Origin: Eulemur rufifrons
Lineage: Eukaryota > Chordata > Mammalia > Primates > Lemuridae
Reading direction: 5' to 3'
NCBI RefSeq assembly: GCF_041146395.1
Contig: NC_090989.1
Coordinates: 49,750,501 to 49,814,500, forward strand
DNA length: 64,000 bases
Part shown: positions 21,231 to 33,755 of the stretch, one piece after another
How the letters are laid out: every line of letters begins with the position of its first letter
Position numbering within the stretch: position 1 is the first letter of the stretch
Program-made: the position numbers and the translations under genes
The notes under the pieces: model-generated
What the model saw: only the letters and a program-made list of their open reading frames with translations
Told to the model about the DNA's origin: nothing
The model's database searches: none

Positions 21231-21959
21231 ATGGATTGCTAATGTATGTGGTGGTGGGAAGTTAATGAAATAGACTCCAGAATCACTGAATTCAAAATAG
21301 AGTGGAAGAAGAAGAACCAGTTCTCATCGTCTGCTCTGCAATACATTTAGTGCTCTGACATTGGGTTATATGGTTTCCCTAAAATAGGATGCAGAGCCAG
21401 CTGCTCCTATTACCGCAAAGGACTCATATTTTAGAGCTGGCTGAACAAATTGTGATTTAAATATATAAGACTTAGTTAAATAATAAGCTATTAATGGCAA
21501 TATTCTGTATATCCAATACAGAAAATAGCATCCCCCCAAAATTTGGAACAGTAGCATCCCCTCAAAATGAAAAACTAAAGATATCACTCTTACATTCAAT
21601 AAGCTCAAATCTGGATGGGTCAAATGAATATAATTAACCTAAATAAATTAAAGGCTTAACTAATTCTGAGAATGAATTCAGAGAAGTGAATTAATATTAA
21701 TGCCAAATTTGGCACTGATGCTAATTTGTTATTTAGGATAACTTTCTTTCTTAGAAAGTCCAATACTTCTAAGCAAATATGACACGTGGCAGAACCTAGT
21801 TTTAGTTTTATATTAGGCTACATTTATTAGGTGGTCTGCTTTTCTTACATATTTGAATATGCTTATACCTGAGGTATTAATTAAAAATGAAGGATACAAA
21901 AAAGTTGCCTTTATACAATCCACTTGGTAAAATTGATATTAACATTATTTCATTTAACA

Positions 21960-22050
21960 AATTTCAATTCAATGCCTACTGTAAGCCAAACATTGAAGTT
22001 GACACCAGAGAGATGGTCATGAACAAGACAAGCACCATCCCTGAGTAAGT
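21960..22050 (+). repeat. Ancient dispersed repeat fragment
   Basis: 'atgcctactgtaagccaaac' followed by 'gatggtcatgaacaagacaa' and 'catccctga' echoes the common '...gtgccaggcact...gtgaacaaaacagac...atccctgccct' phrase. Related to the starts of the copies at 35320 and 63850. Confidence 0.45.
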
Positions 22051-23778
22051 AGATCAATTTATATATTTATTGAAAATATTCATTTTTCTTTTGAGTTTTA
22101 CTATGAGTTACAATAAATATACATCTAAGAACTTGGAAATAAGGGTATAAGACTGCCTTCTGAGCTAAAAGTTAATCCAATATACTCTGGATTAGAAAAA
22201 AATCAGCAAAGTCATGTTGAAAAGGAAAACATTGCTCTCAAATCTTCAAGACAAACTGTAACTTGATTGACTATATTAACATATCAAGAAAATAATGTGT
22301 CAATGGAAGGAGGTTGTCAGTAAATAAAAAAAAAACAAAGAAAGAAAAACATGGGAAAACATTGATAGTCCTCGTCCAAACACTCCTCTGATACAGATGC
22401 TAGAGTGTGTTCTTAAACAGTGGTTGTTTTCTCAAGACTAGAATTAAGACCCAATGGTATCAAAGGCCTGTGGCTTTATACTGTGCACACCAAGCAAATT
22501 TCTAAACATAATTTGCTTTCTTATGGGATCTGCTTTCAGGGAAAGATGTGGCCACACTTGTAAAAGTATTGTAGTCTGAATGAAAGCTTTAGTTCTTATT
22601 GTAAAATAAGACACTGATATTTTGGTTTTATACATCAGTCTCTGTGACTTCAGTGAATGTAAATTGAACCCTGAAAGTAGCCCATGCACAGTAAGCTGAA
22701 TAAATTATAGTTCTAAATTTGAAACCTAAATCTGAATCATGACAATCCAGTAAGTTAATAAATGTGCTCTGTCAAAACACATGGGAAACCATTAGTTGGC
22801 TTTCCCAGGCCACAATCCAATTTAATGGTAAATTATTGGCCATACATGACATTATTATTCTAAATTTCTACATTTCCCACTGTTTCTGTTTCTGGGTGAG
22901 AAATAGGGCTACAAGCTATAAGCATTATGGTGATATTTGAAAATATATATGCCTAAATTAATGGTATATATTGCACAAATTCTATCTTAGGTTGTGGACA
23001 CTGATAATTTGACAGTTATTTTAGCATGCTAGTTAACATTTTATAGACTGCCATGTATTGGTTTAAATGAACATGGGCAGGATACTGTGGAAAGATGATT
23101 TCAGAAAAAGATTTAAAAAATGTGTTTGCATGGCACCTGGTATATCTTAGCACCTAATAAAACAGAATGGTTCTAGTAAACCATTTTAAACATCCGTGAT
23201 TAATAACAAGTATTTGAGTTGGAAGATAAACATAGGTCTTTCTCGTCCCAAATAAAGATGGCCTAAAAAGCTTACCTCTTATAGAGATATTTCTCATTTA
23301 ATTCTTTACTTCTAGAACCTCTCATGTGAACTCTTATTCTGGCTAGGTTTCTCAACATTAGGTGGCAGTGAGAAAAAAATATTTCTTAAAAAATTATCAA
23401 AAATGATAATGAAGACTCTTCCTTTTTTCAGTGCTTCTTTCAAACATTCTTTAGTTTCTTTGTTTCTTTTCAAAATAATTTTGATTTACCTTTATTCTCA
23501 TTTTTTTCCTTCCTGACAACATTCATCAGTCAAATTATCAGGGGAAGAGTTTGTCCGCATAATGATACCAGTGTTTGTCATATTGTTGTTTTAGTCATGG
23601 CTGCACTGGGTGACTGCTAACTGAACCAGAAATATCAAGCAGCCTGTCCACCGATAAGCTTCTTTATAGAGATGACGGTAGGGGAGAGAGCAAAGAACGA
23701 AGGCTCTAATTAAAAACCCCCTAGCATTCATTTTCCCAGTGATTATCAGGGTAATTTTAAGGGCAGAAGGTTGTTGTC

Positions 23779-23847
23779 ATTTTCTTGGCCCACATTTCTT
23801 GGCCCATTTTCTTGGTCCACTAGTAGAAGTGGACTTACTAGTAGTAC
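23779..23847. repeat. Short tandem 'ttcttggcccac' units plus small inverted repeat
   Basis: Three adjacent copies of a 14-16-bp unit ('attttcttggcccac', 'atttcttggccc', 'attttcttggtccac') run from 23779 to 23820. The last overlaps a small hairpin, GTCCACT...AGTGGAC (23815-23834), and 'actagtag' then recurs at 23838. Confidence 0.7.
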
Positions 23848-25689
23848 TAACAAATTGTCTATTAAGAGTGAAAAACTGTTTCCCCATACATTTTTGTCAA
23901 TAGTTAAATCTAGATCATAAATTTAGTTAATTTGGGAGAATGTGTTGGAAGCACAGAATAATAAAAAAGGAGTGTTCCTATGTTCTTATATACCTTTTAT
24001 AGCCATGTAACTTTGATCATTGAACAGTCTTTTAATGTGCATCCCTAATAAGTGTATATAGAGCATCGCTTTCCAAGAGGTTAAAAAATGAAGGAAGCAC
24101 TGCGGGAGATCCACCATTCTGCCCAAATGATGAGACATTTCTAAAGGAGAATAAGCAAGTCTGGACAATGTGCAGAATCCAACTTTGTCCTGGCCTCCCT
24201 CCACGCTGTGAGATAGGTGACTGGCCTTTACCATCAGCTTGTCAAAGTTAAAATAAAACATGGGCATCTTACCTTTTATTCAGATTAATTAACTACTAAG
24301 TAGCACAATGAAAATAAATTAGGAAAATAGCAGGCAAGATAATGCACAATATTATCAATGAGAACTGCAAAGTTTCACACATGTTGAGCGAATAAGGCAG
24401 AACCTGTTGCCACATGTTCAGGATTAGCCTGTGTTTGTGCTTTGGAGTTATTTGCCAGAGGCATTATGTTAAAGAGGCTGGTTCAGTTTTGGTAATCTCT
24501 GATTTCCTGTGAGCAGTTGTGAGTCGTGTCTTCTAAACAGTCCCCATGAATATGAATGTCATATAAGACATTAGACTTATTAGATAATATACTGGAAACA
24601 AGAAAAAAATTACAAAAACTCCGTAATTCCTAAATAAATGTTTAATGACAATAAGATGTGGGAATTGGGGTTATAATCACTAAAAATATTATCCTTCCAT
24701 ATTAATTTCCTTTGAAAAATATAATAATGTTTCTCCATAACCTTTTTGAAATACATAATATCATAACATTTTCTTTAGGTATATGCCACTATCATAATGA
24801 AGAGGGCAATGAAATATTTAGTTTGTAATTATTCATTTCAATACCTGAAAATTATCTCTAGAAATCTCAATTAGATCTAAAGCTGTCCCTTAATTCAGTT
24901 TGAACAAGGTTCAGTTTAATAAATTCTATTAAGTTTCCAGGGATAATTATGGCTCCTAAAATATAACTATACACAGTAAGATCCTGTCGTACATGGTGCA
25001 GTAGCTGTAAGCCCCACTGCCCCCCAGCAGCAGTGTTTTACAGAGCTTCCAGTGTTTTTTTCCATAATAAGTCCTGCTAGCTGGCAGAACCCCTGGAAGC
25101 TATGCAAATAGCAACACATCTGTTCCCTGAGAGGCAAAATGCTGCATCTCAGTTGAGATGTTTATTCCCTTTACCAGTAACTTTGTGAAAGGGCAAAGCC
25201 TGGACCTGGCTAGAAGGAGTTTTCCTTTAAAGATCTACATATTCTTATAGAAAGAGAAAAATTTGGAAATGACAAAGAGAGTGAACCCTTGTCCTTTGAT
25301 TCATGATACTTACAGTCTAGCATCCTTTTCATAATGGCAAAATCAATATATATTCAACCTTCCCACCCTGGTTTGTATGTGAAGTCTTAAGAATGAACGC
25401 AAACTGAAGTTCACAGCAGGAACTCACTAGCTAGTTTAAACTATTATTACTGAAGCTAGTTATGTGTTTAAGTATATGAAATGATTTTGCAGTTCACAAA
25501 CAAATATCACTTCTTGTTTTTAACCAAGGAATAAAGTTCAGCCAAGACTCTCATAAAATTTTAACTCTTTTGAGATATGACTTAACCTAAAGAAACAAAT
25601 AATTAGCCTGCACAGTAAAGAAGCAAACTCCATTAGTAATTGCATCATTTCTATTTTACAAATATCTCCTCTATATTGGAAACATTCAA

Positions 25690-26190
25690 ACCTACATCTA
25701 CAACTTCACCATACTCCTGTACTCTAATATTCCATTTCCAACTTCTTCTTAAATATGTAGTTATTTTTACAGCTATTCAAAAATCAACATGTTAAAATCC
25801 AAAATGCTTTACTTTCAGTCCCACAATAACTCTTCCCTTTTTCTCCAGTGTATTTCTTATTGTTGTTGTTTTCAAAAAATACATGTTATTTTTACAATAC
25901 CGTTATTCTCTCAGTCATTGAAATAAAAAGAAACATCATCCTCCTACATCCTCCCATCTGGTCAATTCTATTCATGTCCATTACTACCTGCCTACTCTGA
26001 AGCTTCATTTTCTGTCTACACACATAGAGAAATCTTCTATATTGCTTTTTCCAGCCAGTCTTTCTCCTTTCAAATACATATGAACAACACGGTTAGGTTC
26101 CTAACTCCCCACTAGAAGACTCTGCTGCCTAACATACAAAGCACAGAGTCTTTACTTTGTCATTAAAGTTTAATCCTTACCAAGACTCAG
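25690..26190 (+). repeat. L2-like LINE fragment (tentative)
   Basis: C/T-rich phrases such as 'aaaatcaacatgttaaaatc', 'aatgctttactttcagtccc' and 'catcctcccatctggtcaat' resemble ancient LINE 3' regions I have seen in plus orientation. Divergence is high and there is no frame. Confidence 0.35.
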
Positions 26191-26365
26191 CATGGATGGT
26201 TGAACAAACATGAATGTGGAGAAATTCATTCAATAACCTAGTAGGTACCAGGGACTACCCTCTGTACTCGAATATAATGTGAGCTAAACTAAAGTGACCC
26301 TTCTCCTTATAAAGCCTCTGATCTGTTGGCAGCTAATCTGTGTTTATGGTCTTGCTCCACTAGTT

Positions 26366-26480
26366 CCCAGTCGCTTAAAATTTCTGTGTCTCAGTTGTCT
26401 CATCTATGAAATGGAGACTCATCTTACAGGGCTGATATAAGGATTAAATGAGGCAATGTATGTCATGTTCCCGATAAGGG
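26366..26480 (+). repeat. MIR SINE fragment
   Basis: 'tctgtgtctcagttgtctca' then 'tctatgaaatggagactcat', 'cagggctgatataaggatta' and 'aatgaggcaatgta' follow the MIR 3' half (tctcagtttcctcatctgtaa... order). Confidence 0.75.
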
Positions 26481-26883
26481 CATTTCTTTTGAGGTTATTC
26501 AATGAAGGTAAGTATAACTTCTTTCCAATCTCTCCAGTTAGCTACATACCAGAATCACCTCCCAAGATCTCCTATGCCTACTAGTCTATGCTGTCAGGGG
26601 CAACATTGTCTTGAGCAGAACCAGTACTTCCCAGCATGCATGTTCTGTGCAGCCATGTCAACATATTGATATCCAAATTATTCAACTTCAAGGGCTCATG
26701 CCAATGGTCTCAGAGCAGCTTTTCTCTGATACTGCTAGTTTCTTTTTCTCTGGTTTCTAAATCTCTATTTAGCATATGCCTTACTTTATTATTGCAATTA
26801 ATTTTATTATAATCATTATTATTACCACATTCAGTAACACTCCTTTCACCATAATTGCCATTGTCATTTGCAAGTGTCACTGT

Positions 26884-27105
26884 GACTTGGGACTTACATT
26901 TATTTAATCTTCATAAAAAGAGGCAATATTATTCCCATTTTACAGATAAGAAAACTTAAGTTTGAGGATAGCTGAGAGTGGGTGTTAGTAGCTTAGTAGC
27001 TCATACAGTGTCAGTAAGTTAATGAAACCAAGATCCAAATCCATATCTGTTTGACTCTAAAACCCGTACTCTTATTAGTCTCTATGTTATGAGGCTTGTC
27101 ACAGG
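26884..27105 (-). repeat. MIR SINE, antisense
   Basis: 'attattcccattttacagat', 'aagaaaacttaagtttgagg', 'gtagcttagtagctcataca', 'ccaagatccaaatccatatc', 'tgactctaaaacccgtactc' follow the reverse complement of MIR through its core. Confidence 0.8.
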
Positions 27106-27129
27106 CAACTACCCTGTCATGAGCCTGTC

Positions 27130-27285
27130 TTAGCCAGCCTACTAGAAGATAAAATTATTAGAAGCATAAATTATGTTTTATTAGTACCTATGATATCCCC
27201 AGTCCCTCATCCACAACCTTGAATATGATAGAAGTTGAATACATACTTATTGAATGAAGAAATGTCTGAATGAAGGAATAATGAT
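27130..27285 (+). repeat. L2 LINE 3' tail
   Basis: 'ctagaagataaaattattag...tatccccagtcc', 'gaagttgaatacatacttat', 'tgaatgaagaaatg' resembles the end of L2, including the terminal TGAATGAA-type repeat. Confidence 0.6.
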
Positions 27286-30200
27286 AAACTTGTAGAATAG
27301 AAAAATCAGGGGGGCATATGAGGAAAGGGGGATATATCAGGTTTTCTGCGTATATCATCCTCTCTAAGCAGCATAGGCAAAAGTGAAATGGAGGGAAAAA
27401 GAGCTACAGAACATGATGAAGATGATTAAAGAGAGTACAGAGCAGCTGTCAAAGCAAATATCAAGCAACATTAATAACTTTATAGCTCACCATGGCGCTG
27501 TCTCAAATATTTTCAAGAAAACAGGATCCTTGCTGTTGCACAGAGTAAGTGAGACTAATAATCAAGTGCAGATTCAAAGAATTTTTTCCTCGGTACCTTG
27601 AGCTGCGGAACAAAAAAAATAAAACTAAAACGAAAGAGACTCTTAAACTAATGGAAAAATACATGACTCAGAGGAAAATATTATTACATTCTTGGTATTT
27701 TAATTTGCGGCAAAGTTGATAAGAAACAAGATCTGCAATGTTCACCACCTATTATCTAAGTTGTTTGAATAGTCAGACAATATTCCCAAACTTCTGATGC
27801 TTATCCAAAAATAACTGTGTTGTGAGACTTACAAATAAAATGCTTCAGCACTCCCAAGAATTGATTTTACAAGCATTTCAACCTGCCCAGATTTGAAAGA
27901 TGATCTACACGGGTAAAAGTGAAAATTTGGGATCAGATGCTAATTTCTGTTCTAAACACAAAATTATTTATTTAAAATAGTTTGTATTTATTATCTGTGA
28001 CTCTACACAAGAGCTTTTTGTGCATTGGTAACAAATTAGGTGCTTGATTTCTTGATTATAGAGTCTAGTAAATCTGTTTGCTCATTTACACATTTATTCA
28101 CTGAACACAAACTTTTGTGTTTTTGTTTTGTGACATCTGTGCACCCCTGTAATGCATACAATGAGAGCCACAAAGGAAGCAGTAGATTTAATCTCTAGTC
28201 ACTTTGAGATGACATTTATAGTTTGTGGGCATTAAGAATAAAAAAAGGAAAGTGTTTTAACATACACTGATTTGGAGATGTGAAAAACTAAATATTATAA
28301 TTATTCTCAATTTCCACTTATGTTTGATTTTGAATAGAAAAGGTATGCAAACAGCAAGGAAGAAAGAAGAGAGGTGAATAATGGGAAAAAATTGAAAAGG
28401 CTAAGTCAACTTGGAGTAAAATGAAAGGGATTATAATGCAAAGACAAACTGTAGTGGTACTAGACAGTGGCTTCTGTGATTCCACAAATGGTAGAGCAGA
28501 ATTAAACTGCACCGTGTATACTTCTGATCTTTGTCTAAAGAAATCTTTATCTGGCTCTTCCTTACACCTCAAATCACAACTTAAATGCTTTCCTTTTAAG
28601 GAGACTGGCCCTAACTAAAAGTACTAAAGAGATCCACTTATAACCATCCACACAAAGCTGTCATTACATAATCAATCAGTAGCTGATTTCAGTTTTCCCC
28701 ACTAAAATGTTAATATTTGCCGCATGAAGCTTCAGACCCTTCCCACTGTGTTCAGCTCTGTATCTCTTGGGCCTTGGACATGGTAGGTGCTCAGTCTTTG
28801 GTGAATGACAAAATAATGAATAACTTAAGATTCTATTATTCTTTTCCAGAAGATGATGTCTGTATCTAACATTGGTAGAATTATTTTTTTCCATCATATG
28901 CTGTGAAACATGTACTTAAATGTTAGGACAAAATATTTATTTTTAGCTTCTAGGTTTTCAAAGGCCCAAATTTTCTGGGACAAAACTATACATTCCTATC
29001 ACTGTGAGGAAGCACCGTCAATTTTTTTATCTAATATCTCTGCATAGGAGAGTTCTATATCAGATTTACAACTGTCACTCACCATGCTAACATGATCCTG
29101 AGCATACCATATGGAATCTGTTTGGTGATCCCTTTCTCTACTATAGGACTTTGCATTTATAATGCTCAAAGTAACAGAAAAAAATCATCAGTTTATTGAA
29201 GGCAGGCTAACAGTATGTTCAGAGGAAAAGACCTGGCTTACATAAAAGGATAATATCTCAGAACTCAAATCTGCATCAAAATAGTTTTGAAATCAGGAAT
29301 CACTTCAATAACTGGAAAAGCAGATTGCATACTTAAAAACAAAAATATAAAAGGACAAATAGTAAAACACTGATGTATCAAAGGATATTATTATTTAGAG
29401 ATTCAGAGATTGTCAAGTTAAAGGTTCTTAACATTTCTTAGAAAAATGAGACTTACAAGGTCTTTTGCCCACTCATCAGGACCAAAAGAGTTAAGGCAAA
29501 CTGTTTTACTCTGACTTGGATCATCTTTACCGATACGTATCTAAAACAAATTGCTCTGATTTGGTAAACTGAACCTCCTAACGCAAGTAAAAACTTTTTC
29601 TTTCCCAGTAATATTTCTTTCTATTCACATTTGCCCTTTTATAAAGAATATGGCAGGAATTATTAATTTGATGGCCAGTGATTACCTAAATTTAGGTTGG
29701 TAATAAAATGTTCATATGCTAATCCCTGGCTCGTTAATCTTCTAGAATCAAATTCACACTAATGACAAGTCTTTTGTTTATTTCCTTTTTTTTTGTTTTT
29801 TCAAAACTGAAAATGATGCTAGTTCAAAAAGACCAGAATATCTTTCTTTAGCCCCAAACTAAAACAAGAATTTGGGGAGTATCCAAACTGCTATTGAAAA
29901 AAACTCTTCCCTTTTACAACCTTTTTGATATCAACGAGAACTTTCTTACTATTGTCATTAGTAGCCACAGAAATTGATGTTCCATTTTCCTTCTTATCTC
30001 TCCTCTTAAAATAACAAAAGGCACAACATTAACTTTTGTGGATCATATTTGATTTACCTCTTTCCAGATACCAAAATTTTGTGGATTTATTTTTTTAAAT
30101 CAATTAAAGCTGCATGAAAATTCTATTCCTTCTGTTCATGTGGTGAGGGATGCCTAAAGCCACAGGATATGGGAATTATTAGATATGCTTTTCTAAGGAG

Positions 30201-30468
30201 AAAATAATAAGACAAAAATGGCCTGCCTGAAGTTACAGTTTATAGTTTGGAAAAAGGCACAGACAATTAAAAGATGGAGCTACTCAGGGCAAATTGCTTG
30301 CAATCAAGCTGCAGCTAAATGAGCTTCTTGATGAGGAAGCCAAATTTATGTTGTTTCAAACCAGGGAGAAACATAAAAGTAGTTGAAAGGTGAGCAAAAT
30401 GTTAGTAGCGTTGGATCCAGATAGGTTGATAAGAGAAGTTATAGAGGAAATTAAAACAATGCCTTCTG

Positions 30469-30500
30469 AAACACACACACACATAGGTGCACACACACAC
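30469..30500. repeat. Interrupted (CA)n microsatellite
   Basis: Two CA runs separated by 'taggtg'. Confidence 0.8.
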
Positions 30501-31348
30501 AATCATATATAAAACATCCCAAAATAGATTATATGATTACCTACACCTTGAATATTTATTTACATTTTATGTGGTTGCCCGATCTTATCAAAAAGCACTG
30601 TGGCTTAAGAAGCTCAATCACAGAAGATAATCATTTTCTTCCTCAATCTGCAATTTACTGTAGACATTTTATTTGAAAATGAGGTATTGTTTAAACTCTA
30701 AACAAGAGTGTTTTCACACTTTTTTTCTCCCTGCCCTAAATTATCCCTTGGCAGCTCTTTGAGTTGATTTCGAAAGGATATGTTTGATAATGAATTCAGA
30801 ACTTACACAAAGCACAAAAGCCATGTGAAAGCTTCGAATGTGAAATATCACATTTCTTTCTTCGTTGTTCAGTACACATTTTTGCATTCAGGGCTGTATG
30901 CATCAAGTTCACTGAAAGCAAGTTATTGTCTACATATATCTATCAGAATGGAATGACTTTCAGGACTTTGTAATTTTGAAAAGGCATCAAGCTAAGCTAT
31001 CCTTCATCCCATTTCTGTTGCATTGGAATGTTAGGCATAACGAGTTAGACAAAGAAAGGTATAATACCGATCCTTATTGGCAGTCAGCAAGTACAAGTAT
31101 ATGGAGAAAGAGATAATTTTCTGCTGACATTTTCCCTTATCTTGATTCCCTTATCCTTCCATGCATTAAGTTTTGCATGAACAGAATCTGAAAAAAATTA
31201 ACAGCCTTGTCTGAAATAGACAAAAAAAGCTTTCTCCTTCAAATAATCCCTTTAAGAAGTAAAAGCTCTCTTAAATTCAAGAATTGAAAAGGACAATAAA
31301 TGCCCATATTTTTAGCAACAAATAAGAATGTGATTCTGATGCTAACAT

Positions 31349-31377
31349 AGTTTTATATATATGTACATATATATGTA

Positions 31378-31415
<38 letters not shown>
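31349..31415. repeat. (TA)n microsatellite
   Basis: TATA/TGTA mixture ending in a pure TA run of about 25 bases (31387-31413). Confidence 0.9.
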
Positions 31416-31416
<1 letters not shown>

Positions 31417-32009
31417 GAAATGTAACATTGTCAACATTGTCCTGGCCAGGTCTGCCATTAAAAACACAGCCCAGGAAAATGTCCAAATGCCTGCAGTGGT
31501 AGTTACGGTTCTTTTTCATATGTGATACTGTCTAGCTACATCTCCCATTTAGTAGAAACTGAATAGAAAATACTCCATAAGACACTGAGAAAAAATTAGG
31601 CCCTGAAAATATATTTGTGTCTTTATTTCCTTCCAGTGAATAAGTTTCAGTGACATATTTAAAGCACTTATGAAAGGTGTCTCATTACATTGAACATTGG
31701 CCAAAGAGCCTTCGTCAGCTAAAGTCATATCACCTGAAAATAATGAGATGTCCAAATTCCTCCTATATCAGGCTGGTTAGGAGAGCTTAAAGGAAATAGG
31801 CACATATGTACACAGGAAAAAGTTCATCGTTAACCATCCCATCAAGTGTGCCAAAAATTGGGCATAAGAGTGACTTACATATTAATGATACCCTAAGATG
31901 CAAGCCTAATGAAGCAAGTCTGCTTTTAAAAATTAGTGAGAAGTACCTGGCAAAGTACCTCTCAAGTCTGAGAAAGCAAAATAATCAACAAATGCAAATC
32001 TTAGTAAAA

Positions 32010-32190
32010 GCACAGAACTAGAATTCAAGTGACCTGGATTCCACTCTGAGTACCATCATAATCTAGCATGGGAACCCTATGCTCATCAGTCTACCCTTTC
32101 AAAAGATGCTTCTTCACCTACAAAATGACAGGGCTGAACTGAATAATCACTCATATTCTTAGAACTATGTCACTCTAAAAGTACTTCCGT
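32010..32190 (+). repeat. MIR SINE
   Basis: 'agcacagaactagaattcaa', 'gtgacctggattccactctg', 'cttcttcacctacaaaatga', 'cagggctgaactgaataatc' and '...agaactatgtcactc' follow MIR in plus orientation. Confidence 0.7.
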
Positions 32191-32639
32191 AAACCTAGGT
32201 TGCTTTTTCCTGGTTAAAAAATTTTTCAGTCAGATGAAAAAAAAAAAAAAAAAACCTTATAAATAGTGACAATCTTTTCTTCTTTATGCAGAACTGGGGC
32301 TATATCTACAATAGGAGTAGTTGGCTCAGTGGCTAGGCCCTGGTGTCTTAGGTTAAAGCCTTCAGCCAGGACAGTCTCATAGCAATTTGATAAATTGCTT
32401 TTGTTTTCTATATTATTAAAGCCCTTAGAAATTATGATAAATTACTTATTTTACTCAGTTTTGTATTATATTATGTCAAAACATATCTCTCCTTCTCCCT
32501 TCACTGTGCTCCTTATAAAACTCTTCTTTAGGGAAGTGACCCTTCTGTTTAACCTGTATCTCTCTCACTGTATTGAATAAAACTTGTATTACAACGTAGT
32601 AAATGTTCGTGGGATAAGATCTTCATTGGCTTTATTTCT

Positions 32640-32905
32640 CACCACTGTCCTCCTTGGTTCTCCACCCACATCTTTCATGTCTTTTACTTTCTCAAATTTG
32701 GGACCTCCCACCCTAGATCATGCTATTTACTGTGCTTTGAATGATATATTGCCTTTTCACTTCCCAACCCCAACTCCAACATACATGCCCTTCACCTCAC
32801 AAATTCTTTCTTCAGAGCTTCACTTCATTATCTCTTAGATCACCTTGAATAAGATCTTAATACTTCTCCTTTGTTTCAAATAATCCAGTTTTAATTATCT
32901 AATTG
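32640..32905 (+). repeat. L2 LINE fragment, 5' part of a split copy
   Basis: 'tgaatgatatattgcctttt', 'cacctcacaaattctttctt', 'cagagcttcacttcattatc' follow the L2 3' region ('...ggaatgctcttccc...ttcaggtctcagctcaaatgtcac...'). It stops at the MLT1-like element and appears to resume at 33405. Confidence 0.6.
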
Positions 32906-32910
32906 GTTAA

Positions 32911-33404
32911 ATTAGTTACCCATTGCTGTGTATTAACCCATCCCATATCCAACAGCTTCACACAAACAAAGAACAACAACAACAAAATACATTATTGCTC
33001 ACATTCTGTGGGCTGGCCAGTTATTTCATCTGCTGGTCTCTCCTGGGTTCACGGAACTGGAAGGGTGAAAATGGCTTTATTCACATGTCTGGAAGTTGGG
33101 GGTGACTGACCGCCTCTCATTCTCCAGTATGATAGGCAGGCTTTCTTACATGAAGGTAGTCTCAGGACAGGATTAGGACTGGGAAGGAAAGAAACTGTAA
33201 CATATCTAAGACCTAGAATTCAGAATTTACACACTAAACTTCTTCTCATTCTATTAATCAAAACAAGTTATGAGCCCAGCCCAGATTCAAGAGGGGGGAG
33301 AGACTCTACTTTTTGTTGAAAGGAGAAGAAACATCACATTGCTCAGGGGTGTGGGCACAAGGAGGTATGACTTTTGGGGGGCCATATTATAAGTCTCTAC
33401 CACA
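32911..33404 (-). mobile_element. MLT1-like LTR (ERVL-MaLR), antisense
   Basis: Antisense landmarks: 'gttacccattgctgtgtatt', 'attattgctcacattctgtg', 'ctgctggtctctcctgggtt', 'ttcacatgtctggaagttgg', 'aagttatgagcccagcccag', 'attcaagagggggg', 'tctctaccaca'. I place it in the MaLR group with moderate certainty. It interrupts an L2 copy. Confidence 0.6.
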
Positions 33405-33600
33405 TTATGTTAAATATTCATTTAATTTCTGTATCCCCCACTAGAATATCAGTGTATATGGAAAGGGATCAATCATTTCTTAATGTCTGCCACATTGCCA
33501 GTATTTAATGTAGTCTTTACATATCCTAAGAATTAATAAATGTTTGTTGAATGAATAAGTAGACAAATCAATGAATGAGTAGATGAATTAATCAAACAAT
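33405..33600 (+). repeat. L2 LINE 3' end, resumed
   Basis: 'ctgtatcccccactagaata', 'aatgtctgccacattgccag' and 'aataaatgtttgttgaatga', ending in a degenerate (TGAATGAA) tail, are the classic L2 end. It continues the copy at 32640-32905. Confidence 0.75.
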
Positions 33601-33755
33601 AAACATATTTTATGAACTCCTACCTATCAGGATGAAGCTTTATTCACAGAAAAAGAGAGGCAATTCTTTCTTTGACCATTTGGAAATCAGAAACAGAAGA
33701 AATTTGAGTTAACTTAAATATTATTAATTACACTGGACATGGAATTCAAGTGCTC

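Larger units (their letters stand above)
21231..25689. other. Unassigned stretch, no gene seen
   Basis: Mostly single-copy-looking AT-rich sequence. It includes a 14-bp palindrome at 21702-21715, a fragment at 21960-22050 like the ancient repeat at 35320, the complex repeat at 23779-23850, and a GC-richer block at 24980-25230. Frames of up to 93 codons (for example 23986-24267 minus) show no family features. Confidence 0.5.
27286..32009. other. Unassigned AT-rich stretch, no gene seen
   Basis: No supported gene or clear transposon apart from the CA tract (30469-30500) and TA tract (31349-31415). The 72-codon plus frame at 27383-27601 (Lys/Glu-rich, then Ser/Asn-rich) is followed by an A-rich tract at 27610-27640, but I recognise no parent gene. 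Several moderate-complexity blocks (for example 30120-30420 and 30760-31080) look single-copy. Confidence 0.5.

Noticed and set aside
27383..27601. 72-codon Lys/Glu-rich plus-strand frame with A-rich sequence downstream; considered as a processed pseudogene
   Set aside because: No parent gene recognised, no target-site duplication found, and the A-rich tract is interrupted.
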